Assembly: GCA_013202635.1 (NCBI GenBank)
Contig: JABMRO010000226.1
Span: 1 to 10,271, forward strand
Length of the DNA: 10,271 nt
Direction: 5' to 3'
Source of the DNA: Planctomycetota bacterium
GTDB lineage: Bacteria > Planctomycetota > Phycisphaerae > Sedimentisphaerales > Anaerobacaceae
Shown here in pieces: positions 1-5,938 of the stretch. The translations under genes were made by a program, and so were the position numbers. A model generated the notes under the pieces. It saw only the letters and a list, made by a program, of their open reading frames with translations. It was not told the origin of the DNA and did not search any database. The stretch's first letter is position 1. Each line of letters begins with the position of its first letter.

Positions 1-622
1 GCTGTTTGTCGAGCCAGTCGAGCGTCATCTGCACATAGCCCGGCTCATTTAGCAGGGTAACGTCTATTTCGGTATCTTTGGACGCCAATGGTGCGCACAA
101 GAGCAAGCTGGAGAGGTATTGACTTGTGGTTGCGGCGATAACAGTTTTTCCACCTGTCAGTTTTCCCGTTATCTCAACAGGTACTTTGCCATTGTTTTTA
201 AGGCTGGTGCATTTAGCGCCGAGTTCACCGAGAGCTTCTATTAACGGCCCGACAGGTCGGGTCTGAATTTGTTCGTCGCCGGTGAAAGATATGGTCTGGC
301 CGGCCTGGGCCAGAGCGGCCGAGCCCATTGCGATACGCAGGGTTGTTCCGGAATTGCCTACGTCGATGATTTCGGATGGGGCGGTGATTTCACCGCCTGT
401 GCCTGTAACCTTCCAGAGCTTAGGGTCGGAAGTATCAATCACAGCGCCTAATGCCCTGTAGCACGCCACCGCTGCCTGTGTATCACTTGAATTCAATGGG
501 TTGCGAATGAGGCTTTGGCCGGCGGCCAATGAGGCGATTGCGACGGCACGAATAGTGTGCGACTTGGAGCCTGGAATTACGACCGTTCCTTTTAACCGTG
601 ATTTTTTTACAATCAATTTCAT
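1..622 (-). CDS. aroA: 3-phosphoshikimate 1-carboxyvinyltransferase (EPSP synthase), N-terminal part
   Basis: Transfers enolpyruvate from PEP to shikimate-3-phosphate, the sixth step of the cytoplasmic shikimate pathway to chorismate and aromatic amino acids. The 207 codons present begin MKLIVKKSRLKGTVVIPGSK and show the family signatures in order: GSKSHTIRA (residues 18-26, substrate-binding Lys20, Ser21 and Arg25), GNSGTTLR (89-96, PEP loop), TRPVGPL (121-127), SQYLSSLL (167-174, shikimate-3-phosphate site) and EPGYVQMT (193-200). The family is usually about 420-440 residues, so roughly half is missing beyond the left edge; nothing seen is broken. The ATG at 622 is chosen because family homology starts at once after it. 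No strong Shine-Dalgarno is visible, only a weak GAAGAA about 10 nt upstream. It is the third gene in the same direction after the S8 protein and phosphoesterase, but the 213 nt gap upstream suggests it may have its own promoter. Confidence 0.96.
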   Translation of the reverse strand, partial: MKLIVKKSRLKGTVVIPGSKSHTIRAVAIASLAAGQSLIRNPLNSSDTQAAVACYRALGAVIDTSDPKLWKVTGTGGEITAPSEIIDVGNSGTTLRIAMGSAALAQAGQTISFTGDEQIQTRPVGPLIEALGELGAKCTSLKNNGKVPVEITGKLTGGKTVIAATTSQYLSSLLLCAPLASKDTEIDVTLLNEPGYVQMTLDWLDKQ

Positions 623-835
623 AATATTATTCTTCGTATTATGGATTACACTTTTTTATCAGAAATGACTGAAAATTGAAAGAAGATTTTAATCACGCAT
701 TTTGACCACCCCCAGCAAGTCCGTCGATGCGGCGCCGGATGGCGCATTTAAGAGTGTCATCCGGTTCTGCTTTGATGTAAGGGGCAATAAAAACGGCTAT
801 TGCTGCTCATTGCGGAAGGGTTCAAATGGATTTGC
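623..835. other. intergenic gap between phosphoesterase stop and aroA start
   Basis: This 213 nt gap holds no confident gene. On the minus strand it contains a possible decayed 38-codon ORF (listed separately), a 6-bp perfect stem GCAATA/TATTGC (784-789 with 798-803) without a U tract, and a 7-bp inverted repeat CCGGATG/CATCCGG (735-741 with 758-764). The last 75 nt before aroA are AT-rich. The best aroA promoter guess there is TAATAC with a poor TTCTGA at 17 bp, which matches the -35 consensus at only three positions, so I do not call it as a promoter. Confidence 0.5.
693..810 (-). pseudogene. possible small ORF with a one-base frameshift
   Basis: Reading the minus strand from ATG at 810, removal of one A near the fourth codon would give a continuous 38-residue product that includes AVFIAPYIKAEPDDTLKCAI and ends ...GGGQNA before TGA at 693-695. 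As it stands, the coding-looking frame has no start codon and meets a stop just upstream. The amphipathic, charged make-up and GC-rich third positions look coding, but no ribosome binding site is seen and I do not recognise the family. It may be a remnant, a tiny gene with a sequencing error, or chance. Confidence 0.2.
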
Positions 836-2230
836 TCATTTGAGCCAATAATCGGCTAATATGGCAAAGTCAAGAATATCAACATTGCAATCGCCGTTCA
901 GGTCGGCTTTGAGTTGTATCCGGCATCTGGATATTGTAAATACCTTGTCGCTTGTGTCACTGATAAGTTTATTATTTATATCACTAATGCGAATCAAACA
1001 GGCGTTTGAGTTGATGAATGGAAGCGAGTCCCACTCGTACCAGCCGGTATTCGGCGAGCGGCCTATCTCCTGCCATGTTTGACCGTTGTCGAGTGAATAT
1101 TCGATTATCACGTAGTCTGCTTTGGCGCCTTCGATTGTTTTCCAGGTTATAGTATAGTCACCTGCTGCTGAGAGATTTTCACCGCCGTTCGGCGAGAGCA
1201 AAATCGATTTAGGAGTAACTGTGTAATTCCATACTTCGTTAGGCTCGTATATGCCCGGAATATCCAGGTTGTTGGAATGGCGTTCTATCCAGGTCAGTGT
1301 GGCATTAAGCCCATCAATCTCGACTATGACGTAGCCATACGCTTTGGCATGATGCCATTGTTCCACAGTATAGCTACTATTATTGCCATCGTAGGGCGGC
1401 GCCCATGTATAGGGCGGCGCCCCGGCGGTTCCAATGATATATTGGTGAATGTCGTTATTCGCCTTACCATCGCCGTCATCAACACGCGCATGGTCATAAA
1501 AGTGGTCGTGTCCACAAAAGTACGTTCGCCCGCCTGCATTTTTGATTGCGGCCCAAAACGCATCTCGCTGGTCAGGAAAATAGTCGAGACAATCGGGATG
1601 CAAAGCCCTAAAGGCCTGTTCGTGGCTTGCGAGGAAGATATGTGGTTTGGTATTTGCAGCCAATTGGTCGTCCAGCCACTCCTGGTTGATTTTATGGTGA
1701 AAATCATGCCGTGTGCCGGCATAGTTATCGAGCATGGCAATAGAGGCATTTTTGTGCGTAACGGAATACGTCATAAATTTCTCATTTGCAGGGCCGTTCT
1801 CGGGCAGCTTTTGTTTGGGATAAGAATCATTGCCGAAGACGTTGAGCCAGCGCAGCATGTTATTATCATTCGGGTCGGGACTGGTGCCGGGATGAGGATA
1901 GTTACTCCAGACATCGCCGAGCTCATGATTGCCGCGGCTGATATATACGGGAATATCGGCATCGTAAACAGGTTTCATTATTTCCACCCAGACTCTTAGC
2001 TGAGCTTCGAAAATGGCGGGGTCCTTTACCAGGTAGCCTGAAACAAGGTCGCCGGAAAACATAACAAAATCGACACCCTGGCTTTTAATCTCAGTAACAA
2101 GCTCACTGAGGATAAATTGATTGATTCCGTTGTTATAGCCGCGGCTGTCGCAGGTAACAATAAATTTCCAGGGCTCCTGAGCAAAACCTGTCGAAGAAAA
2201 TGCTGTCAGAAAAAGAACCGCACAAACCAA
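836..2230 (-). CDS. secreted calcineurin-like metallophosphoesterase with Ig-like domain and C-terminal dockerin-like repeat
   Basis: An exported phosphoesterase that probably hydrolyses phosphomono- or diesters outside the cytoplasm; the substrate cannot be told. Numbering follows the annotated TTG start at 2230 (464 aa). A hydrophobic export signal ends at GFAQ (residues 15-18). The metallophosphoesterase domain spans about 22-310, with metal-site motifs CDSRG (27-31), SGDL (59-62), RGNHE (99-103), SHE (202-204) and GHDH (240-243). The first motif is D-S-R where D-x-H is usual. Residues 344-434 look like an Ig-like domain of the Kre9/KNH type (SPNGGE..., ITWK, IEYSLDNGQTW). Residues 443-463 form one dockerin-like repeat, LNGDCNVDILDFAILADYW. 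The TTG start is doubtful: an AAGGAG followed by ATG at 2261 lies one base out of frame, and correcting that shift gives a complete signal peptide (about 474 aa). It follows the S8 gene by 89 nt and is probably co-transcribed with it. Confidence 0.9.
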   Translation of the reverse strand: MVCAVLFLTAFSSTGFAQEPWKFIVTCDSRGYNNGINQFILSELVTEIKSQGVDFVMFSGDLVSGYLVKDPAIFEAQLRVWVEIMKPVYDADIPVYISRGNHELGDVWSNYPHPGTSPDPNDNNMLRWLNVFGNDSYPKQKLPENGPANEKFMTYSVTHKNASIAMLDNYAGTRHDFHHKINQEWLDDQLAANTKPHIFLASHEQAFRALHPDCLDYFPDQRDAFWAAIKNAGGRTYFCGHDHFYDHARVDDGDGKANNDIHQYIIGTAGAPPYTWAPPYDGNNSSYTVEQWHHAKAYGYVIVEIDGLNATLTWIERHSNNLDIPGIYEPNEVWNYTVTPKSILLSPNGGENLSAAGDYTITWKTIEGAKADYVIIEYSLDNGQTWQEIGRSPNTGWYEWDSLPFINSNACLIRISDINNKLISDTSDKVFTISRCRIQLKADLNGDCNVDILDFAILADYWLK

Positions 2231-2263
2231 CTTGACTGGAAATGTTTTTTTGATTCCTCATTT

Positions 2264-2269
2264 CTCCTT
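2264..2269 (-). promoter_or_regulatory. Shine-Dalgarno AAGGAG before the out-of-frame ATG of the phosphoesterase
   Basis: On the minus strand AAGGAG stands 2 nt before the ATG at 2261-2259. It is one of the few strong ribosome binding sites in the window. That ATG opens a frame one base off the phosphoesterase frame, with a seven-A run (2245-2251 on the complement) between it and the annotated TTG. This is the main reason to doubt the TTG start. Confidence 0.6.
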
Positions 2270-2319
2270 AACAAATACTGTCATGTCAAAGTTGAATGTT
2301 ATTATCTGTTGTACGCAGG

Positions 2320-4086
2320 TTATTCTGGCTTATTTTCTTTTTGTACGTACCAATCGGCCTGTCGATTATTGTGTTCTATGAGGACATTGAAATCTTTGAT
2401 GTCGATTGCGCCGTCGGCATTAATGTCACCGAGTAGATAGCTGTCCGGTGATTTTGTGCTGTTTAAGATGCTATTGAGCAGGATAGCAAAGTCTGATTCG
2501 TTAACAATACCGTCGGCATTCAGGTCATACCAAAAGATACTGTCGGTGTTTTGTTTATCGCTAATGTTCCATGCCAGGCCGTAGCTCTGTGCTATGGCTA
2601 TTTCTCTTGGGTCGTCATTTTCATTCATAGACAGAATAATTTCATAGTTTGAATAGTTGGGATCTGCAGGGATATAGATGTGCTCAATATTGTCAACATT
2701 GCTGTCGCTGTAATCGAGCAAATAGTCATTGCCCGGGTTATTTGGGTCAATTGCCCAGAGTTCGAGGCGAAGATTGCTGTCTTTTTCAGAGGCCGGTTCA
2801 AAAGGATATGTTCTTTCGAAGTGTTTGTTCCAGACGACTGTGGCTGTGATAAATTTGTCGGCAGGTTCGGCTAATGTGATTTTGTAAACATTTTCCAGCC
2901 ACTGGCTGCTATACAGTTGGTTTAAGTCCCAGCCGGTTGTTGAAACATCACCGGGTTCATTTGGCCCGGTGATTAAATGCTTATAGGCACCAACCGCATC
3001 TAACATACCGGCCCCCTGAATGTAGTCGAGAGGGGCGGTGTGGTCATCGTCGGTCTGGAGTCGGCCCTTGTGCCAGAAGGGCAGTTTGACTGCTGAATTT
3101 AACAGAATTGCTTTGATAACGCAGTTTCCTGCTTCCGGAGAGATGGCGGGACTTAAGTTCGGGTCCTGTTTGGCTTTTTGAACGAGCAGACCGATTGTTC
3201 CTGCGACTATTTGCGTTGAGAAGCTTGACCAGTTGCCGGTTGGTTCATAGGCGTTGGGTTTGTTGTCAACTGCAGCCAGGCAATTCCCGGGGGCAACGAT
3301 GTCGGGTTTGCATCGTTCATCGCCGGTCGGGCCGAAAGTCGAATGCTCCGGATAGGCCAAAGCAAAATGTTCCAGGTTGGTTGCAAGGTCTTTGGTATCT
3401 ACAGAGTCAATGACGCCGACTCCGATGATGTTTGCCCCGGCACCCGGATAAAGGACAGGATCATGAGCATCGGCGCCGTTACCTATGGCGGCGACGACAA
3501 TGAGACCATAGTGCTCGGCCAATGATTCAATACCTTTTGTCCACCAATCCTCAAATTGAATGCCATTACCGATTGTTATAACGTCAGCATCCGGCGGTGA
3601 GTGCTCGAAGATATTATTTGTCAGGAAATGCCAGAATTCGTAGATGTCAGCCTGGGCCTGCGGTGCTATACCCTGATAATAAAATTGTCCTATTTCGGGG
3701 TAAAATGCGTTGGGGTCCTCGCCGAGCAGTATAGAGCATATGGCTGTCGAATGTGGTGAAATGCCTGCAGGTGGTTGGCCCTGGTCGTGAAGAAAGAGTC
3801 GGCCGACGTTGAAGCAGTTATGTTCGACATCAGGGCGGTAATCGTTTTGTGGTTCATCATCGAGATAGGTAATACTTCGAGAGATAACGGCGAATTTAAC
3901 ACCTTCGCCGGTCAGGTCAGGCTCTATCCGTCTTAAGGGGTAAATACCGGCACGTTCTAATCCCTGCGGCTGAAGAGTTTTGGTACTCTGTGGTTCCTGG
4001 GCTTTGGCTGTAGAGCCGGCGGCACTGTACAACACAGCGATACAGGTTATCAGACTTAACGCAAACGTTTTTTTAGCTGTATGCAT
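2320..4086 (-). CDS. secreted subtilisin-like (S8) serine peptidase homologue, catalytic Asp apparently replaced, two C-terminal dockerin-like repeats
   Basis: A subtilase-fold exported protein of 588 aa. Residues 1-30 are a signal peptide (MHTAKKTF, hydrophobic core, cleavage near STAKAQ). The S8 domain covers about 55-370. The His motif is degenerate, PHSTAICSILLG (111-122, His112) instead of HGTH. The oxyanion Asn is kept in AAIGNG (Asn203), followed by the subtilase motif KPDIVAPG (260-267). The nucleophile motif is degenerate, WSSFSTQIVAG (286-296, Ser288) for GTSxAxPxVAG. The strand that should carry the catalytic Asp (VAVIDTGI in subtilisins) reads FAVISRSI, giving Ser69. It may therefore be inactive, slow, or use Asp76/Asp77 nearby. 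Residues 385-508 look like a beta-sandwich. Two EF-hand dockerin-like repeats follow (521-540 DLNADGIVNESDFAILLNSI; 553-572). It is the first gene of the minus-strand unit, with its own promoter and a structured leader. GGAG 10 nt before the ATG may serve as its ribosome binding site. Confidence 0.88.
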   Translation of the reverse strand: MHTAKKTFALSLITCIAVLYSAAGSTAKAQEPQSTKTLQPQGLERAGIYPLRRIEPDLTGEGVKFAVISRSITYLDDEPQNDYRPDVEHNCFNVGRLFLHDQGQPPAGISPHSTAICSILLGEDPNAFYPEIGQFYYQGIAPQAQADIYEFWHFLTNNIFEHSPPDADVITIGNGIQFEDWWTKGIESLAEHYGLIVVAAIGNGADAHDPVLYPGAGANIIGVGVIDSVDTKDLATNLEHFALAYPEHSTFGPTGDERCKPDIVAPGNCLAAVDNKPNAYEPTGNWSSFSTQIVAGTIGLLVQKAKQDPNLSPAISPEAGNCVIKAILLNSAVKLPFWHKGRLQTDDDHTAPLDYIQGAGMLDAVGAYKHLITGPNEPGDVSTTGWDLNQLYSSQWLENVYKITLAEPADKFITATVVWNKHFERTYPFEPASEKDSNLRLELWAIDPNNPGNDYLLDYSDSNVDNIEHIYIPADPNYSNYEIILSMNENDDPREIAIAQSYGLAWNISDKQNTDSIFWYDLNADGIVNESDFAILLNSILNSTKSPDSYLLGDINADGAIDIKDFNVLIEHNNRQADWYVQKENKPE

Positions 4087-4092
4087 TACTTC

Positions 4093-4131
4093 TTAACTCC
4101 AGAGGTGGCGCAAAAAAATCACCAGGAACAT
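4093..4131 (-). CDS. 12-codon upstream ORF (leader peptide candidate) before the S8 gene
   Basis: On the minus strand, GGGGGAG (4137-4143 on the complement) lies 5 nt before an ATG that opens a 12-residue frame, MFLVIFLRHLWS, ending in TAA 6 nt before the S8 start codon and in the same frame. The Shine-Dalgarno spacing is better than that of the S8 gene. The GGAG probably used by the S8 gene lies inside this ORF, so translational coupling is possible. The peptide is hydrophobic with no enriched amino acid, so it does not resemble a classic amino-acid attenuator leader. Translation is inferred, not shown. Confidence 0.4.
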   Translation of the reverse strand: MFLVIFLRHLWS

Positions 4132-4156
4132 AAATGCTCCCCCGATTGCCAACCTC
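4102..4156 (-). promoter_or_regulatory. structured S8 leader: hairpin followed by a U7 tract, enclosed by an outer stem
   Basis: In the minus-strand RNA an imperfect hairpin forms from AAUC/GAUU (4144-4147 with 4117-4120) and GGAGCA/UGUUCC (4135-4140 with 4125-4130, one G-U pair), with loop UUUA. It runs straight into seven U (complement of 4112-4118). This resembles an attenuator or weak intrinsic terminator. The inner stem pairs the start codon of the upstream ORF. An outer stem GAGGUUGGC/GCCACCUC (4148-4156 with 4102-4109, one bulged U) encloses the whole. The G-U pair folds only in the minus-strand RNA, which fits a role in S8 expression. Function is inferred from pairing by eye. Confidence 0.35.
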
Positions 4157-4194
4157 CATAGCTGTTATTTACCAGCGGTGTAAATTATTTCTTT

Positions 4195-4223
4195 ATGATA
4201 CCATAAAACACTTTTGTTATCAA
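4195..4223 (-). promoter_or_regulatory. sigma70-type promoter for the S8 gene
   Basis: Minus strand TTGATA (4218-4223 on the complement), 17 bp spacer, TATCAT (4195-4200). Each hexamer matches consensus at five of six positions at the ideal spacing. Initiation near 4188 would give a leader of about 100 nt containing the 12-codon ORF and hairpin. Confidence 0.65.
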
Positions 4224-4302
4224 GCAAATTATCCGGCAGGTTCCTGTAATATTGTGGTTTTTAGTATTAAAAGGGCGGTTTATGAAAACTTATTGAGAAG
4301 TC

Positions 4303-4331
4303 TTGCCTTTATCTGTTGCAGTTGCTATACT
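4303..4331 (+). promoter_or_regulatory. sigma70-type promoter for the pyr operon
   Basis: TTGCCT (4303-4308), 17 bp spacer, TATACT (4326-4331). Initiation is expected near 4338, about 40 nt before the pyrR ATG. The leader is too short for a terminator/antiterminator switch, and none is visible. The -35 elements of the two divergent promoters are about 80 bp apart, so a shared regulator could bind between them. Confidence 0.65.
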
Positions 4332-4378
4332 CGATGTGATATTGAAGGTTGGTTTTTTATTAGTGGTTTGCTTTAATT

Positions 4379-4906
4379 ATGAAGGTAATTTTAGATTCGG
4401 GACAAATCGAGCAGGTTCTCAATGACCTGACAGGTCGTATTCTTTCTGAAATCCCGGTTGAGCTGGATATTGCAATAATCGGTATCCGCAGCAGGGGAGA
4501 GGTTCTTGCTCAGAGGTTATCGGGCCAATTATCTCAGAGGCTCGGCAAAGATGTACCGTGCGGAACACTGGATATAACGCTTTATCGTGATGACCTTAAC
4601 TCGCCTAATGTTACTACCCAACCGCTGGTTCGCACTACAGAAATCGGATTCGACGTAGATGATAAAATCATTATTTTGGTTGATGATGTTTTATATACCG
4701 GCCGCTCAGCGAGGGCGGCGATGGATGCCCTAATAGATTTGGGCAGGCCCAGGGCGATAAGGCTGGCTGTCCTTGTTGACAGGGACGGCAGGGAGCTGCC
4801 GATACAGGCTGATTACGCCGGCTACAAGGCCGATACCTCACCGGGCAAATTAGTTCAGGTCAATCTTGTTGAGTCGGACGGAAAGGACGAAGTAGTCATT
4901 GAGTAA
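4379..4906 (+). CDS. pyrR: PyrR-type uracil phosphoribosyltransferase / pyrimidine regulator
   Basis: PyrR proteins convert uracil and PRPP to UMP, and in Gram-positive bacteria also bind pyr mRNA to control attenuation. The 175-aa product has normal family length. It shows IGIRSRGEVLAQRL (34-47), GTLDITLYRDDL (62-73), the PRPP-binding motif IILVDDVLYTGRS (98-110) and VLVDRDGRELPIQADY (131-146). Catalytic parts look intact. Against B. subtilis PyrR as I recall it, several basic residues tied to RNA binding differ: the His of GHREL is Gly137, the Arg after LPI is Gln143, the Lys after the Tyr-x-Gly is Tyr149, and the His near residue 22 is absent. With no attenuator upstream, the regulatory role is doubtful and the enzyme role more likely. 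The start follows an in-frame stop at 4361 and is the only good choice. There is no clear Shine-Dalgarno. It is the first gene of the pyr operon, 58 nt before pyrB. Confidence 0.93.
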   Translation: MKVILDSGQIEQVLNDLTGRILSEIPVELDIAIIGIRSRGEVLAQRLSGQLSQRLGKDVPCGTLDITLYRDDLNSPNVTTQPLVRTTEIGFDVDDKIIILVDDVLYTGRSARAAMDALIDLGRPRAIRLAVLVDRDGRELPIQADYAGYKADTSPGKLVQVNLVESDGKDEVVIE

Positions 4907-4932
4907 ATGAGTGGATTAAGTTTCGCATTAAT

Positions 4933-4951
4933 TCATATATACTCATATATA
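4933..4951 (+). repeat. tandem TCATATATA pair upstream of pyrB
   Basis: TCATATATA occurs at 4933-4941 and again at 4943-4951, a 10-nt period equal to about one helical turn, in the AT-rich pyrR-pyrB gap. TATACT (4938-4943) or TATAAA (4948-4953) could act as a -10 element, but no good -35 stands at the right distance. It may be an unstructured AT-rich translation-initiation region or simple low complexity. Confidence 0.35.
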
Positions 4952-4964
4952 AATATACAAGACT

Positions 4965-5930
4965 ATGGCTTTGAAAAGAAAAAGCAGACAATTCAAGTGG
5001 CATCGCAAACACTTACTTGGGCTGCGGGAGCTTAGTGCCGAAGAGATTACATACATTCTTGACACAGCCGAAGGCTTTGAGCAGATAAGCACCCGGTCAG
5101 TCAAAAAGGCCCCGCCTTTGCGAGGCAAGGTTGTTGTGAACCTTTTTTTTGAAGACAGCACGCGGACACGAAACAGCTTTTCCCTTGCCGCAAACCGGTT
5201 AAGCGCAGATATTATCGAATTCACCAAGAAGACCAGTTCCGTCAGTAAGGGCGAGTCTCTTCTGGATACGGCCAGAAACCTGGAAGCGCTGGGGATTGAC
5301 ATTGTTGTGGTTCGGCATAATGCCGGCGGCGCGCCGAAATTTTTGAGCAGGAATATCAATGCCTGCGTGGTAAATGCCGGCGACGGATTCTGCGAGCATC
5401 CGACACAAGGTCTTTTGGATGTTTATACTATTCGCAAAGTAAAAGGCACCCTTGAAGGTTTGAAGATAGCGATTGTCGGCGATATAGCACACTCGCGGGT
5501 TGCCCGCAGTGATATGTGGGCGATGACAAAACTCGGCGCCGAGGTAATATTCGTTGGCCCGCCGACCCTTATGCCTGCACAGGTAAGCCAGTTGCCGGTC
5601 AAAGTAAGCTATAGTCTTGATGAGGTTATCGAAAAGGTCGATGTGATAAATATGCTTCGGATTCAGTTTGAGCGGCTCGGTGGCAATCCTTTTCCTTCGG
5701 TACGGGAATACTCGCATTATTTCGGACTGACTGTCAAGCGTATGAAAAGAGCCAAATCCGATATTTTAGTTATGCATCCCGGGCCGATTAACAGAGGCCT
5801 GGAGATAGAAAGCGAGGTTGCTGACGGCCGGAACAGTGTTATCCTGGAGCAGGTAACCAACGGTCTGGCTGTGAGAATGGCGGTGTTGTTCCTGGTCAAC
5901 CAGGCGGCAGCACAAAAACTTAAAGCTTAA
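4965..5930 (+). CDS. pyrB: aspartate carbamoyltransferase, catalytic subunit
   Basis: Joins carbamoyl phosphate and L-aspartate to form N-carbamoyl-L-aspartate, the first committed step of de novo pyrimidine synthesis, in the cytoplasm. The 321-aa product is slightly longer than the usual 305-310, with a basic N-terminal extension before HLLGLRELS. The carbamoyl phosphate and aspartate sites are all present: FFEDSTRTR (61-69), SKGES (94-98, Lys95), VRH (116-118), HPTQG (145-149), SRVARSD (177-183), LRIQFER (231-237) and HPGPINRG (271-278), then a C-terminal NGLAVRMAVLF helix. No pyrI regulatory subunit gene follows, so the enzyme probably works as the trimer alone or with PyrC. It lies 58 nt after pyrR and 8 nt before the S41 peptidase gene. 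There is no Shine-Dalgarno in front of the ATG. Confidence 0.97.
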   Translation: MALKRKSRQFKWHRKHLLGLRELSAEEITYILDTAEGFEQISTRSVKKAPPLRGKVVVNLFFEDSTRTRNSFSLAANRLSADIIEFTKKTSSVSKGESLLDTARNLEALGIDIVVVRHNAGGAPKFLSRNINACVVNAGDGFCEHPTQGLLDVYTIRKVKGTLEGLKIAIVGDIAHSRVARSDMWAMTKLGAEVIFVGPPTLMPAQVSQLPVKVSYSLDEVIEKVDVINMLRIQFERLGGNPFPSVREYSHYFGLTVKRMKRAKSDILVMHPGPINRGLEIESEVADGRNSVILEQVTNGLAVRMAVLFLVNQAAAQKLKA

Positions 5931-5938
5931 AACCAAAA

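Noticed and set aside
735..764. inverted repeat as a terminator for the phosphoesterase
   Set aside because: The stem is only 7 bp with a 16-nt loop and no U tract on either strand.
1277..1999. 240-codon open frame on the plus strand
   Set aside because: It lies wholly antisense to the phosphoesterase domain, whose metal motifs fix the real frame; the product has no recognisable fold.
2284..2289. perfect TTGACA on the minus strand before the phosphoesterase
   Set aside because: No -10-like hexamer follows at 15-18 bp; the ribosome binding site occupies that place.
5199..5717. 172-codon open frame on the minus strand
   Set aside because: It is antisense to the conserved core of pyrB and has no ribosome binding site or family features.
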